The notes: generated by a model from the letters alone, not told the origin. DNA of 64,000 nt from Candidatus Cloacimonetes bacterium HGW-Cloacimonetes-3 (GCA_002840645.1 PHBO01000007.1:1-64000); one strand, 5' to 3'; shown: positions 27,310 through 36,216, numbered from the stretch's first letter. Program-made: numbers and translations.

Positions 27310-28058
27310 TTCTGCCTTCCTAGCAGGCTCATGATGCCATGGAGGATACTTAGCGGATGCGCCGGACAGCCCGGTATAAACAATGCGGGTTGCATCGTGT
27401 TTAGCCATTCACGGTTTAACGCTTCACTCCCGGCAAACACCCCTCCGCTGATAGCGCAACTGCCACACAGGATTAGTGCCTTAGGCTCCGGAATAGCTTC
27501 CCATGTTTGCTGTAAGGCAAAAGCCATATTTGCCGAAACCGGCCCCGTAAGTATCAAAGCATCAGCATGACGCGGGGAGGCAAGCACCTCGATACCATAG
27601 CGTCCCATATCAAAATTTACATTGCTGCAGGCACCCAGTTCCAGTTCGCAGGCATTGCAGCCGGCAGCAGATACATTGCGCAGTGCAAAAGAACGCCTGA
27701 AGTGTTTGCGTAGCTTCGCATTAGCTTCCACAACCGGCTTGGTGCATGTTTGGCTTTCTTTGTCCCACTTTATTATCAAGCCTTCCCGGCTGCTGCTTGC
27801 CATGCGGTAATCCGGTTTAAACACGAAAGTATCGGGAAAACGTCGGCTGCATTCTCCGCAGAAACAGCATTTGCCCATATCCAGACTGAACTTGCCAATT
27901 GCCTTGGTGGGGCATAGCTGCTCCGCCTGGTCAAAATCCTCTTCATTTGCCCCCAATATCACTGCTAAGCCCGGAAACGAAGGATGAATAGCCACTTTCA
28001 GCGGATCAGGGATTGCCTGATAGCCATGCGTCAGCCTGGCTTTTAAGAGATCAAACAC
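27306..28058 (-). CDS. Ehr-like complex: NuoB/HyfI-like small subunit with N-terminal ferredoxin module
   Basis: 250 residues starting at GTG, with GAGG upstream. Residues about 45-80 contain CPTKAI and CCFCGEC, enough cysteines for one [4Fe-4S] cluster. Residues about 130-250 are the NuoB-like domain with all four ligands of the terminal cluster: CNAC, LCGSCAISGG and PGCPAHP. This is effectively HyfH fused to HyfI. It passes electrons toward the interface with the large subunit. It lies nine bases after the large-subunit gene. Confidence 0.92.
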   Translation of the reverse strand: MFDLLKARLTHGYQAIPDPLKVAIHPSFPGLAVILGANEEDFDQAEQLCPTKAIGKFSLDMGKCCFCGECSRRFPDTFVFKPDYRMASSSREGLIIKWDKESQTCTKPVVEANAKLRKHFRRSFALRNVSAAGCNACELELGACSNVNFDMGRYGIEVLASPRHADALILTGPVSANMAFALQQTWEAIPEPKALILCGSCAISGGVFAGSEALNREWLNTMQPALFIPGCPAHPLSILHGIMSLLGRQK

Positions 28059-28067
28059 TGCTCTGCC

Positions 28068-29534
28068 TCATAAATCCGCTCCGCAATATGAGAGATCAAA
28101 ACTCTTGTTACACAGCGGGAAATCCGATATCCCTTCGTTGCGCACCGCCAGAGCCAGCCCGAACCAGTTATGCAAGGAGGGATCATAAACCTTGTATTGT
28201 TCCGTGCTGCCGTCTGCGGCGGTCTTAATCACGTGCACTATTCTGCCCCGCCAGCCTTCCACAACCGAGACCGCCATAATATCTGCCCCGGGAGCCGATA
28301 ACACTGTGGAATCCTCAGCCTTTGTATCGGGAAGGGTACTTAGCATAAAATATATCATCTCAAGGGATTGCTTAATTTCCACGTTACGCAGCTTCGCTCT
28401 GGCATACACATCACCGCTATTTTGGATAAGGGGCTGGAAATCTGCATATTCCCGTATGGGGAAGTCCTTTCTGGCATCTACCGCATAACCACAAGCCTTG
28501 GCAGTAATCCCGCTCATATTAAGTTCCTGCACCATCTTAAGGCTTAGGCTGCCGGTGCTGTCGAAGCGGTTCAGCACTCCCGCATCGGCAAACAAGGCTT
28601 TTGTGCAGTTGTCTATCTGTTCTTCAGCTATTTTAAGAGTATTACGCAGCACCTTGTTTTGTTCTGCGGAAATGCCATAGTTCACCCCTCCCGGCTTCAG
28701 CCAGCGTTTGCCAAATCTGCTTCCGCAAATCGCCAGAGAGGAATTGATAACAGTGGTACGCAGTGCAGCAAAGAAGTTCTGACCCGATAAATATGCAATA
28801 TCCCCCGCAAGCGCAGAGAGATCAGCCAGATGCATGCCAATGCGTTCCAGTTCCAGAGCGATGCTGCGCACCGTCTGTATTGCCGGGCTTACCTGCACCC
28901 CGCATAATGCTTCCACCGCCATACAATATGCCAAACCATGCCCTATGGCAGTATCGCCTGCAATGGCTTCCGCAAGCTGCATTTTGGTTCGGATATCTCC
29001 ATCTGCCAGAAGTTTACATACGCCCCGATGCTGGTAGCCAAGCTGGATTTCCAGATGTTCCACCGTTTCACCATGGCAAATAATCCTGAAATGCCCCGGC
29101 TCGATAACTCCCGCATGCACGGGACCAACCCCAACTTCGTGCAGGGCAGAGGATTCACTGCTAAAAAAGGGGTAATCATCCATTTGCGCTTTAGCTCCCG
29201 CAGGATAGCGCAGAGGCTTAAGCCATGGATGCCCCACCGCCTCTATTCCGTGTTCTTCGTACAGCTCACGCTCAAAGATATGAAATGCAGGGATGTCTGT
29301 GCTTAGAGACGGATACTGTCGGTTATCAGGAAATGCAGTGCGTAAAAGCTCTAAGGGCAGTTCCGGTTTTGCCATCCCACATAGCAATTCACCACCACTG
29401 GTGCCAAAATAGAAGAGGGGAAAATAACCCAAAGCAGAAAGCTGCCGAATAGCTGTATAGAAATCCGCGATTTCCATTAACCCAGGCTGTTTCAAAATAA
29501 GAAAAGGGTTTTTGTTTAATACATTAGTATCCAT
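28068..29534 (-). CDS. Ehr-like complex: NuoC-NuoD fusion large subunit lacking Ni-binding cysteines
   Basis: 488 residues from the ATG at 29534, with GGGAG upstream. Residues about 1-125 are NuoC-like (HIFERELYEEHGIEAVGHP) and the rest is NuoD/hydrogenase large-subunit-like (GPVHAGVIEPGHFR, LGYQHRGVCKLL). Where true [NiFe] hydrogenases have the first CxxC (CGIC), this protein reads AIAGDTAIGH. At the C-terminus DPCxxC is replaced by DPSLHNW and FPLCNKSFDLSYCG. It therefore should not bind nickel and fits the Ehr group between complex I and group 4 hydrogenases. First gene of the six-gene operon. Confidence 0.92.
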   Translation of the reverse strand: MDTNVLNKNPFLILKQPGLMEIADFYTAIRQLSALGYFPLFYFGTSGGELLCGMAKPELPLELLRTAFPDNRQYPSLSTDIPAFHIFERELYEEHGIEAVGHPWLKPLRYPAGAKAQMDDYPFFSSESSALHEVGVGPVHAGVIEPGHFRIICHGETVEHLEIQLGYQHRGVCKLLADGDIRTKMQLAEAIAGDTAIGHGLAYCMAVEALCGVQVSPAIQTVRSIALELERIGMHLADLSALAGDIAYLSGQNFFAALRTTVINSSLAICGSRFGKRWLKPGGVNYGISAEQNKVLRNTLKIAEEQIDNCTKALFADAGVLNRFDSTGSLSLKMVQELNMSGITAKACGYAVDARKDFPIREYADFQPLIQNSGDVYARAKLRNVEIKQSLEMIYFMLSTLPDTKAEDSTVLSAPGADIMAVSVVEGWRGRIVHVIKTAADGSTEQYKVYDPSLHNWFGLALAVRNEGISDFPLCNKSFDLSYCGADL

Positions 29535-29749
29535 TGGGTACTCCCTATAATATCCCAAGCTGTTATGTCAAGTGGAAAATCATTCACTACCTGCTTTGTT
29601 ATACATTTTGAACTAAATTTATTCAACCTCTCCTCCACACAACAGAGAGGGGGATAAATAGGAATATGTGACCAATATCAGCTATTCTTGAGCGCTTTAT
29701 CTCTGCCTTGTCAGCACTACCTTCGGCCTTGCTTGCAGCCTATATTTCT

Positions 29750-29789
29750 CCCGTAACCCTCCCATATCGCGATACGGGAGGGTTACGGG
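29750..29789. repeat. 40-bp palindrome, family B copy 2
   Basis: CCCGTAACCCTCCCATATCG is followed directly by its near-perfect complement (one G:T-type mismatch). It matches the palindrome at 105-143. It lies in the divergent spacer 29535-30095 between the Ehr operon and the GLUG protein. Confidence 0.75.
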
Positions 29790-29911
29790 AGGGTTATCGC
29801 TGAATTATATGCTATATGTATGTAGGTAGTCACTTAGCTTTATTCCCTGAGACCAAGATTCTTCAAACTGAACATAACAAACCAGTGGCAAATTAGCTTG
29901 TTAGATTCGCA

Positions 29912-29949
29912 TGTCCGTTTACGAACACTTCGCTGTCCTATTGCGGACA
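29912..29949 (+). promoter_or_regulatory. Two tandem dyad operators (TGTCC-N6-GGACA type)
   Basis: TGTCCGTTTACGAACA (29912-29927) and TGTCCTATTGCGGACA (29934-29949) are 16-bp dyads starting 22 bp apart, about two helical turns, so both face the same side of DNA. They lie about 65 to 115 bp upstream of a candidate sigma-54 promoter, the usual position for NtrC-type activator sites. Confidence 0.55.
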
Positions 29950-29954
29950 AATTG

Positions 29955-29990
29955 TTCAGTATCGGACAGTGGTGCCACTCCGATACTGAA
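29955..29990 (+). other. Long hairpin upstream of the GLUG protein gene
   Basis: Twelve-base perfect arms TTCAGTATCGGA and TCCGATACTGAA enclose a second small stem (GTGG/CCAC). It lies between the dyad operators and the candidate promoter. It may be a further regulator site, since it contains CGGACA, or a DNA structural element. Confidence 0.6.
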
Positions 29991-30013
29991 GACTATACAA
30001 GCTATATGCTTTG

Positions 30014-30028
30014 TGGGCAGCCACTTGC
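30014..30028 (+). promoter_or_regulatory. Candidate sigma-54 promoter
   Basis: TGGGCAGCCACTTGC has the invariant GG and GC with 10 bases between them and the full TTGC of the -12 element. The -24 element departs from TGGCAC at three positions. It lies 68 bases before the ATG of the GLUG protein, downstream of two dyad operators. Confidence 0.45.
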
Positions 30029-30095
30029 GGATTGCACTATTTTTTGGTTTAAGTTTTGCGAATTGAAATGCAAAACACAACTAAGGGAGACAACA

Positions 30096-32996
30096 ATGAA
30101 AACAACCATTACACTCTTGCTCATGCTTATGCTTGCTGTTGGATTAGCAGCAGTAACCGAACTGGTGGATTTTAACGATACCGCCAACCTTATTAGTTTA
30201 TTTAACCCTGGTGCCACACCTGCATTTACAAACCTTAGCACCGGTGGTTTGGGAAACAGCGGTGCTGTTTCTATCCCTGACATTTCTTATGCCGTCTGGA
30301 CCCGAAAGAAGGGATTCGCTGTTCCGGCACTGGGAGAAACTGCAACCTTGAGTGCCTATTTTCAGATTAGCGGTAATTATGGCTATTCCGGATTGGGATT
30401 TGCCCAGGCTGATGCTAATGAACAATATGATGCTATGATCACTTCATCTTCCGCAATCGGGATGATTTTTCATGGCGGTGGCGGGTATTTTGCCAACAAC
30501 GATGTTTTACATGAGTTAGACTGGTACCTTTCTCCTGGAGACCTTGTAGAAGGGGAATGGTACAAGATGATATTTACCGTTACCTACCAGGGAGCGAACG
30601 CCTATGATGTTGCCATGCAAATCTGGAATTCAGATTCAGATGGCGTACTTGGCACCTTGTTCACTTCACAAAGCCAGACAGGTTTGGTAAACCCAAATTT
30701 TGCCGCACTTAGTACGATGTACCCTTATTTTACGAATTCACGCTCGCGCTCGGGCTATATGGACAATTTTGAAACTCAGGCTACAGAGTTTAACGCTACT
30801 ACTCTCTTCTCCGGTGCAGGAGAAGGCACGCCTGCCAATCCTTATGTAATCACCACACCCGCACAGCTGGACGAAACAAGAAACTTCCTGAGCAGTAGTT
30901 TCATCTTAGGCAACGATATAGACCTCAATGTAAGCCCCTACAATACCGGAAGAGGCTGGGAAGCAATTGGTACACAGCCAAACGATTATACTATTCTGGA
31001 TTTATCTGGTGCTACAGGCGGTACCTTCAGTATCACAGCATATGATACGATGGCAGAGATGAATAGAACAACCCTACCGATATCCTTTGATGCTACCGCT
31101 GAGGCTATACAATATGCTCTTACAAACGGGTACAACTTGATGGCAGAGGTTACCGAGCTTGGAGCTAATGTGTTTGGCATTGCCGATATTGAAAGCATAA
31201 ATACTGCAAGTTTGGAAGGAATAGTAGATATTCAATCAGTGGAGCAATATCCCTTTTCTGGTGTCTTTAACGGGAACGGCAAAACAATCAATAACTTATA
31301 CATCAATAGAACTTACGGCCGAAACCAGGGATTGTTTGGTTCCACAAGCCATGCCTCCATTCTTAACCTCACCTTAAGCAATGTAAATGTTACCGGTACT
31401 ATGTATGTGGGAGGATTAGCCGGATATGTTGAAAATACAACCATAAACAACTGCCATTCCAACGGAGATATACTTGGCTTTACCAATACAGGGGGATTGT
31501 TAGGCAATATTTTCAATGGTTTTGATAATGTTGTCAGCAATTGCTCCAGCAGTGGTACTGTGACCTCTGTATCCCTCTACGGAGGTTTAATTGGCGTCTG
31601 CAACGGAACCCCTATAAGCACAAGCTTTTCTACCAGCGATATGACGGGCTTGGGGAATGGTTACATTGGTGGTGGATTAGTCGGAGCTCTTGGGGGAGCA
31701 ACGGTTAACAATTGCTATGCTACGGGGTCCATTTCAACCATTTATGGTGGCTATTTGGGCGGTTTAATTGGTATGAATTTCGGCGAAGTTTATAACAGCT
31801 ATTCCATTGGTGCCATTTTAGGCAGCACTTCCTATAAAGGCGGTCTATTTGCAATGGGCGAGGATACTGCAACCGGTTGTTATTGGAATACAGAAACATC
31901 GGGTCAGGAATACGCATCAGGTGGTGTTACATATACAGGAACAATGGGTAGAACTACTTCCGAAATGACCTATCCATATGCTGCTAATACCTATGAAGGA
32001 TGGGATTTTGCCAATGTGTGGAGAGTGGATGCAACTCACACCCTGAATAATGGTTATCCTTGTTTACTACCTCCCGATTATCTAAATGCTTTAGGGGTAA
32101 CAGCCGGTGAAACTGTCATCACAGTAACCGGTGGTAATGCCAATGCCGGCACAGGTTTTATACCTGAAATCAACATCTCTGGCTTTACCCCAACCCAGAC
32201 TTTCACATTTGTGGGAACAGGAAACCTAACTATCACCATAGCAACACTGGCTCAGATGGGTGCTTATTGGCAGTCTGGTGAGTGGCATACCGTGCTTAAC
32301 AGCGGTGGTCAGGTAGTATTTGAGATAGATTTCAATATCCGTGGTACAGTGGAAATACCCGTTGTCCTGGGCGATGGCAGCCCCACACTTCCCGTTGAAT
32401 TAAGCAGTTTTAACGCAGTGCAAACAACACTAAACTATGTGCAATTGAACTGGACAACTCAATCTGAAACCGGCGTAGTTGGTTATTATGTGTACCGTAG
32501 CGCAACAGATGATCTAAGCATGGCTGCTGGTGTAAGTGCTTTAATTGACGCCGCCAATACCTCGCAAGTGCAGAGCTATAGCTTTGTGGACACTGAAGTA
32601 AGCCCGGGAACCTGGTATTACTGGCTGCAAAATCTGGATATGGATGGCAGCAGCAATTATCATGGACCGGTTAGCGTGATCTTAACTGAAGATACTATCA
32701 GCACCCCGGATATTCCTTTGATCACGTCCTTGAATAACATTTACCCCAATCCCTTCAATCCTTCCACCACGATTTCTTACGGATTGGCAAAGGCAGAGAA
32801 GGTAAACATCCAAATCTTCAATATTAAGGGACAGCTTGTGCGTAACCTGCTTTCAGAACCCAGACAGATAGGTAACTACCGCATCGTTTGGAATGGCACA
32901 GATGACAGAGGTCAATCCCTTGGCTCCGGCATGTATTTCATGAAAATGACCGCCGGTAAATACAGCAAAACATCCAAAGTAATAATGTTAAAATAA
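30096..32996 (+). CDS. Large secreted GLUG-repeat protein with C-terminal sorting tail
   Basis: 966 residues from the ATG at 30096, which has AAGGGAG upstream and opens a signal peptide (MKTTITLLLMLMLAVGLAAV). The frame is open to 29898, but that extension is not protein-like. Residues about 20-230 resemble a concanavalin-like beta sandwich. Residues about 365-620 carry repeated GGLxGxxxG units of the GLUG type, and residues about 765-870 look Fn3-like. The final 85 residues begin YPNPFNPSTTISY and contain FNIKGQLV, a FlgD-like/type IX secretion sorting domain, so the protein is probably exported to the cell surface. Confidence 0.88.
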   Translation: MKTTITLLLMLMLAVGLAAVTELVDFNDTANLISLFNPGATPAFTNLSTGGLGNSGAVSIPDISYAVWTRKKGFAVPALGETATLSAYFQISGNYGYSGLGFAQADANEQYDAMITSSSAIGMIFHGGGGYFANNDVLHELDWYLSPGDLVEGEWYKMIFTVTYQGANAYDVAMQIWNSDSDGVLGTLFTSQSQTGLVNPNFAALSTMYPYFTNSRSRSGYMDNFETQATEFNATTLFSGAGEGTPANPYVITTPAQLDETRNFLSSSFILGNDIDLNVSPYNTGRGWEAIGTQPNDYTILDLSGATGGTFSITAYDTMAEMNRTTLPISFDATAEAIQYALTNGYNLMAEVTELGANVFGIADIESINTASLEGIVDIQSVEQYPFSGVFNGNGKTINNLYINRTYGRNQGLFGSTSHASILNLTLSNVNVTGTMYVGGLAGYVENTTINNCHSNGDILGFTNTGGLLGNIFNGFDNVVSNCSSSGTVTSVSLYGGLIGVCNGTPISTSFSTSDMTGLGNGYIGGGLVGALGGATVNNCYATGSISTIYGGYLGGLIGMNFGEVYNSYSIGAILGSTSYKGGLFAMGEDTATGCYWNTETSGQEYASGGVTYTGTMGRTTSEMTYPYAANTYEGWDFANVWRVDATHTLNNGYPCLLPPDYLNALGVTAGETVITVTGGNANAGTGFIPEINISGFTPTQTFTFVGTGNLTITIATLAQMGAYWQSGEWHTVLNSGGQVVFEIDFNIRGTVEIPVVLGDGSPTLPVELSSFNAVQTTLNYVQLNWTTQSETGVVGYYVYRSATDDLSMAAGVSALIDAANTSQVQSYSFVDTEVSPGTWYYWLQNLDMDGSSNYHGPVSVILTEDTISTPDIPLITSLNNIYPNPFNPSTTISYGLAKAEKVNIQIFNIKGQLVRNLLSEPRQIGNYRIVWNGTDDRGQSLGSGMYFMKMTAGKYSKTSKVIMLK

Positions 32997-33021
32997 CTCA
33001 TAACCCTCCCTAAGTAAAGTA

Positions 33022-33053
33022 GCAGGCGGTTCCTAATCAGAGCCGCCTGTTGC
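33022..33053. terminator. Hairpin between convergent genes
   Basis: CAGGCGG pairs with CCGCCTG across a 13-base loop, midway between the GLUG protein stop and the NtrC-like stop. Only a short T stretch follows on the plus strand, so terminator function is likely but not strong. Confidence 0.5.
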
Positions 33054-33065
33054 ATTATGTGTGGA

Positions 33066-34466
33066 TTAAAGCTTGTATTTCTCTATTTTCCGGTGTAAGG
33101 CGGGTCTGCTGATGCCCAGTTCTTTTGCCGCCCTGGTGATGTTATGCTTATATTCCAGCAGTGCATATTGTATCCATTGCGCTTCAATAGTTTCCAATAC
33201 GGATAAGCGCTGGAAACCTCTTACTGCAGCGGGCATTTCCGGCATGGTTCTTCGCATCGGTTTTAGGATGGGAAAACTACTGAGGGCTAACTTGTCTGAA
33301 TCCGGATCGTTCAGGATGATTGCCTTCCTCAGAATGTTCTTCAACTCTCGTACATTTCCGGGATAATCATAGTCTTCCAGATAGCTGTACACATGCTCTT
33401 CAGGCTGGATCAGGTCTATCTTCATCAGATCTGCAAAGTAACTGCAAAAATGATGTACGAGGGGGCGGATATCTTCCTTTCTTTCCCGCAAGGGGGGGAT
33501 ATTGATTTCGAAAGTATTAATCCTGTGGTACAAATCACTTCTGAATGTTCCGTACTGTACCATATCCGCCAGATTAACATTGGACGCATAAAGCAAGCGT
33601 ACATCCACATCAATGCTTCGGTTGGAACCCACGGGGCGTACCTTTCTGCTCTCCAAAACCCTTAGAAACTTAGCCTGTAAACTCAGGGACAGGTTGCTAA
33701 TCTCATCCAGAAACAGTGTTCCTCCGCTGGACTCCTCAAAAGTACCTTTTTGGGAGCTAACCGCTCCCGTGAAAGCTTGGCGCGTATGCCCAAAAAACTG
33801 GCTCTCAAAAAGGGGTTCCGGTATCGAAGAGCAGTTTACCGCATTGAAAACCTTCTTCCCCCGTAAGCTAAACTGGTGTATAGCCTTCGCCACAAGCTCT
33901 TTGCCAACACCACTCTCTCCCGTGATCAGCACATCTGCGGTATCTATCGTAGCAACCCTTACTACATGATCTACAACTTTTTCTATTTGCGGACTTATTC
34001 CAATCAGGAAGGGGTGATACTTATCCTCAAGAGTCTGTTCCAGGGTGTTGCGGGTGTGATATATTCTCTGGATGTCTTCCGTAATTTTGTTTATGCTAAG
34101 CACATTGCTTATCTTGGTCAGAAAATCGGTAAAATCAAATGGTTTCAACAGATAGTCATTCGCCCCATACCTCAGAGCATCCACCACATTATGGATGTCC
34201 TTGGAACCGGTTATTATTATCACCTTCAATCTCGGATATATATCACGAACCTGTTTAAGCATCTCTATGCCATTGCCGTCGGGCAACACTACATCCAGTA
34301 TCATTAGCTCTATTACCTGGGTTTTTAACACTTTCATTGCCTCGGCTTTACTGCCGGCAGTAAAAATGTTTGCAGATAGCTCTTTGCTTACACAAACCAG
34401 GGTTTCTAATAAAACCTCGTCGTCATCAACTATCAGGATACAGTCGTGATTAGCGTTTTGTTGCAC
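33066..34466 (-). CDS. NtrC-type sigma-54-dependent response regulator
   Basis: 466 residues starting at GTG, with AAAGGA upstream. The receiver domain at residues about 8-125 has the acidic VDDDE, aspartate in LMILDVVLPDGNG and lysine in LLKPFD. The AAA+ domain follows, with Walker A GESGVGKE and Walker B GGTLFLDEIS; its sigma-54 contact loop reads QAFTGA instead of GAFTGA. The C-terminal Fis-type helix-turn-helix is NITRAAKELGISRPALHRKI. No sensor kinase is adjacent. The nearest candidate target is the convergent GLUG gene with its dyad sites and -24/-12 box. Confidence 0.95.
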   Translation of the reverse strand: MQQNANHDCILIVDDDEVLLETLVCVSKELSANIFTAGSKAEAMKVLKTQVIELMILDVVLPDGNGIEMLKQVRDIYPRLKVIIITGSKDIHNVVDALRYGANDYLLKPFDFTDFLTKISNVLSINKITEDIQRIYHTRNTLEQTLEDKYHPFLIGISPQIEKVVDHVVRVATIDTADVLITGESGVGKELVAKAIHQFSLRGKKVFNAVNCSSIPEPLFESQFFGHTRQAFTGAVSSQKGTFEESSGGTLFLDEISNLSLSLQAKFLRVLESRKVRPVGSNRSIDVDVRLLYASNVNLADMVQYGTFRSDLYHRINTFEINIPPLRERKEDIRPLVHHFCSYFADLMKIDLIQPEEHVYSYLEDYDYPGNVRELKNILRKAIILNDPDSDKLALSSFPILKPMRRTMPEMPAAVRGFQRLSVLETIEAQWIQYALLEYKHNITRAAKELGISRPALHRKIEKYKL

Positions 34467-34515
34467 TTTTTCCTTTACTCCTGCATGCAGTGATTATGAT
34501 CTTATATACCTCACT

Positions 34516-34531
34516 ACACATACCTATGTGT
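34516..34531. promoter_or_regulatory. 16-bp dyad upstream of the NtrC-like gene
   Basis: ACACATA-CC-TATGTGT, 50 bases upstream of the regulator's start. On the minus strand a TTGACA (34555-34550) precedes it, so the dyad would lie between a promoter and the gene. The rest of the 34467-34794 spacer holds a possible plus-strand promoter, TTGACA 34710-34715 with TATCGT 34732-34737, for the next gene. Confidence 0.4.
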
Positions 34532-34794
34532 TGATTAATTTATGCTTGCGCTTGTCAAGTTTTATTTGGGTTGCTTCGCTGTCTCAGCGATAAACACAAT
34601 ACTTCACAGAATAGCTCATATTTATCAGAATCTAACGGGAAGGCTGATGTTCCATCCACTTATGTTGATAGTTTTGCGTAGCCTTCAGGCGATCGTTATC
34701 AAATAAAGATTGACACTGCAACATACTTATCTATCGTTGGGCTCGGGAATGTTTAACACACAAGCAACGACACCCAGAACATAACAAGGACGGT

Positions 34795-36135
34795 ATGATC
34801 GGTATGAAAGCTATAAGATTATTGGTTTTTACGTTACTCGCACTGCTATTACTAATATCCTGCGACAAGGCAACCAAGCCGGAGGAAGTGTTGATCATAT
34901 ACGTAAACCCATTGGATGGTCAGTATAATTTGGATAGTGAGATCACCATTACCTGCTCCCATCCCGATGCGGTGCTGCGCTACACTACCAATGGGGCAGA
35001 ACCGGTTACGTCATCCTTGCAATACAACATTCCTTTACTGGTGCAGGATATCCTGACCCCTCTAACCAACAATGGCATCTTAAAGGTGAAGGCTTTCAAA
35101 GCGGGTTATCTACCCAGCCATACGGTTAGCAGAACCTACACTGTGACCTATCCGAACACCGTCTCCACACCGGAGATGAACCCGCCCTTAGGCACGTTTC
35201 CAGGTGGAGTTTCCGTTACACTCAGCACTGCCACGCCGGATGCACTTATCCATTACACTCTGGATGGCACTGAGCCGGGCATCATGTCCCCGCTGTATCA
35301 CCAGCCGATTGTTATCACCCAGAGTGGTACTATTTACTTAAAAGCTAAGGCTTTCCGTCAGGATTACAATCCCGGTAGTATTAGCATCGCAGAGTATTTC
35401 ATACCGCATATCCCTCCGGAAATGGTGCTGGTGGAAAGCGGAAGTTTTAACAACGGCACAGCAGACATCACGCTTAGCAGTTTTTACATCGATAAACACG
35501 AAGTTACGCAGGCAGAATACTATGACGTGATGCAGAGTATCCCTCCCCTTATCTCACAAGGAAGGGGGGAGTATCCTGTTTATTATGTATCTTTGCTGCA
35601 AGCACTTGAATATTGCAATCGACGTAGCTTGCTGGAAGGATTCGACCCCTGCTATTCCAACCCAATTGATATTTGGAAGGAAGGTAGTTTTTCTGCCCCA
35701 AACAATGTTTACTGCATTTGGGATGCTAACGGCTACAGGCTGCCTACCGAGATGGAATGGATGTTCGCTGCCAAAGGGGGAAACCAGTCGCTGGGCTATC
35801 TCTACAGCGGTTCGGATATCTATTATAACGTGGCGTGGTATGATTCTATCTCTGGCTACAGTGTGCACCCCGTAATGGAAAAAATGCCCAACGAACTGGG
35901 CTTATACGATATGAGCGGGAACCTGTGGGAATGGTGCTGGGACATCTATGCACCCTATGCTGAAGGCGCGCAAACCAATCCGCATGGTCCTGTGTTTGGG
36001 GAAGAATGTGTTATCCGGGGCGGCAGCTATTACAGTTCTTCCGCCTGGTGCAAGGTTACGGCACGTAATTCCGCCGTACCCACCAACAGTAATTATGCTA
36101 CGATCGGCTTCCGTTGCGTAAAAAGAGTTCCGTGA
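34795..36135 (+). CDS. Lipoprotein with chitobiase-type repeats and an FGE-sulfatase fold domain
   Basis: Up to 446 residues. The second ATG (34804) is an alternative start; AAGGA lies upstream of both. A lipoprotein signal ends in the lipobox LLISC. Residues about 35-110 and 120-200 are two CHB_HEX-like modules (AVLRYTTNGAEPV; ALIHYTLDGTEPG). Residues about 205-446 form the formylglycine-generating-enzyme fold (FYIDKHEVTQAEYYDVM, YRLPTEMEWMFAAKGG, GNLWEWCWD, GFRC). Of the two catalytic cysteines, the first is serine here (RGGSYYSSSAWCKV), so enzyme activity is doubtful. It is membrane-anchored, possibly a binding protein. Confidence 0.85.
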   Translation: MIGMKAIRLLVFTLLALLLLISCDKATKPEEVLIIYVNPLDGQYNLDSEITITCSHPDAVLRYTTNGAEPVTSSLQYNIPLLVQDILTPLTNNGILKVKAFKAGYLPSHTVSRTYTVTYPNTVSTPEMNPPLGTFPGGVSVTLSTATPDALIHYTLDGTEPGIMSPLYHQPIVITQSGTIYLKAKAFRQDYNPGSISIAEYFIPHIPPEMVLVESGSFNNGTADITLSSFYIDKHEVTQAEYYDVMQSIPPLISQGRGEYPVYYVSLLQALEYCNRRSLLEGFDPCYSNPIDIWKEGSFSAPNNVYCIWDANGYRLPTEMEWMFAAKGGNQSLGYLYSGSDIYYNVAWYDSISGYSVHPVMEKMPNELGLYDMSGNLWEWCWDIYAPYAEGAQTNPHGPVFGEECVIRGGSYYSSSAWCKVTARNSAVPTNSNYATIGFRCVKRVP

Positions 36136-36157
36136 TAAATTAATCAACACATTCCGC

Positions 36158-36186
36158 TTGACACATTTATTCCCGCAAGCTATAGC
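36158..36186 (+). promoter_or_regulatory. Sigma-70-type promoter of the AraC-GyrI gene
   Basis: TTGACA and TATAGC are separated by exactly 17 bases, ending 30 bases before the ATG. Confidence 0.7.
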
Positions 36187-36216
36187 AAAACTTATCAAAA
36201 GCATGAGGATGAGTAA

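Noticed and set aside
27310-27408. Upstream extension of the NuoL-like frame
   Set aside because: It lies inside the NuoB-like gene in another frame. The ATG at 27309 has a Shine-Dalgarno and a coupled ATGA overlap.
22451-29534. Functional [NiFe] hydrogenase
   Set aside because: The large subunit lacks both nickel-binding CxxC motifs, and no maturation or endopeptidase genes are nearby. HydE at 19295 serves [FeFe] enzymes.
29898-30095. Upstream extension of the GLUG protein frame
   Set aside because: The extension covers dyads, a long hairpin and the candidate promoter and is not protein-like. A signal peptide and Shine-Dalgarno begin at 30096.
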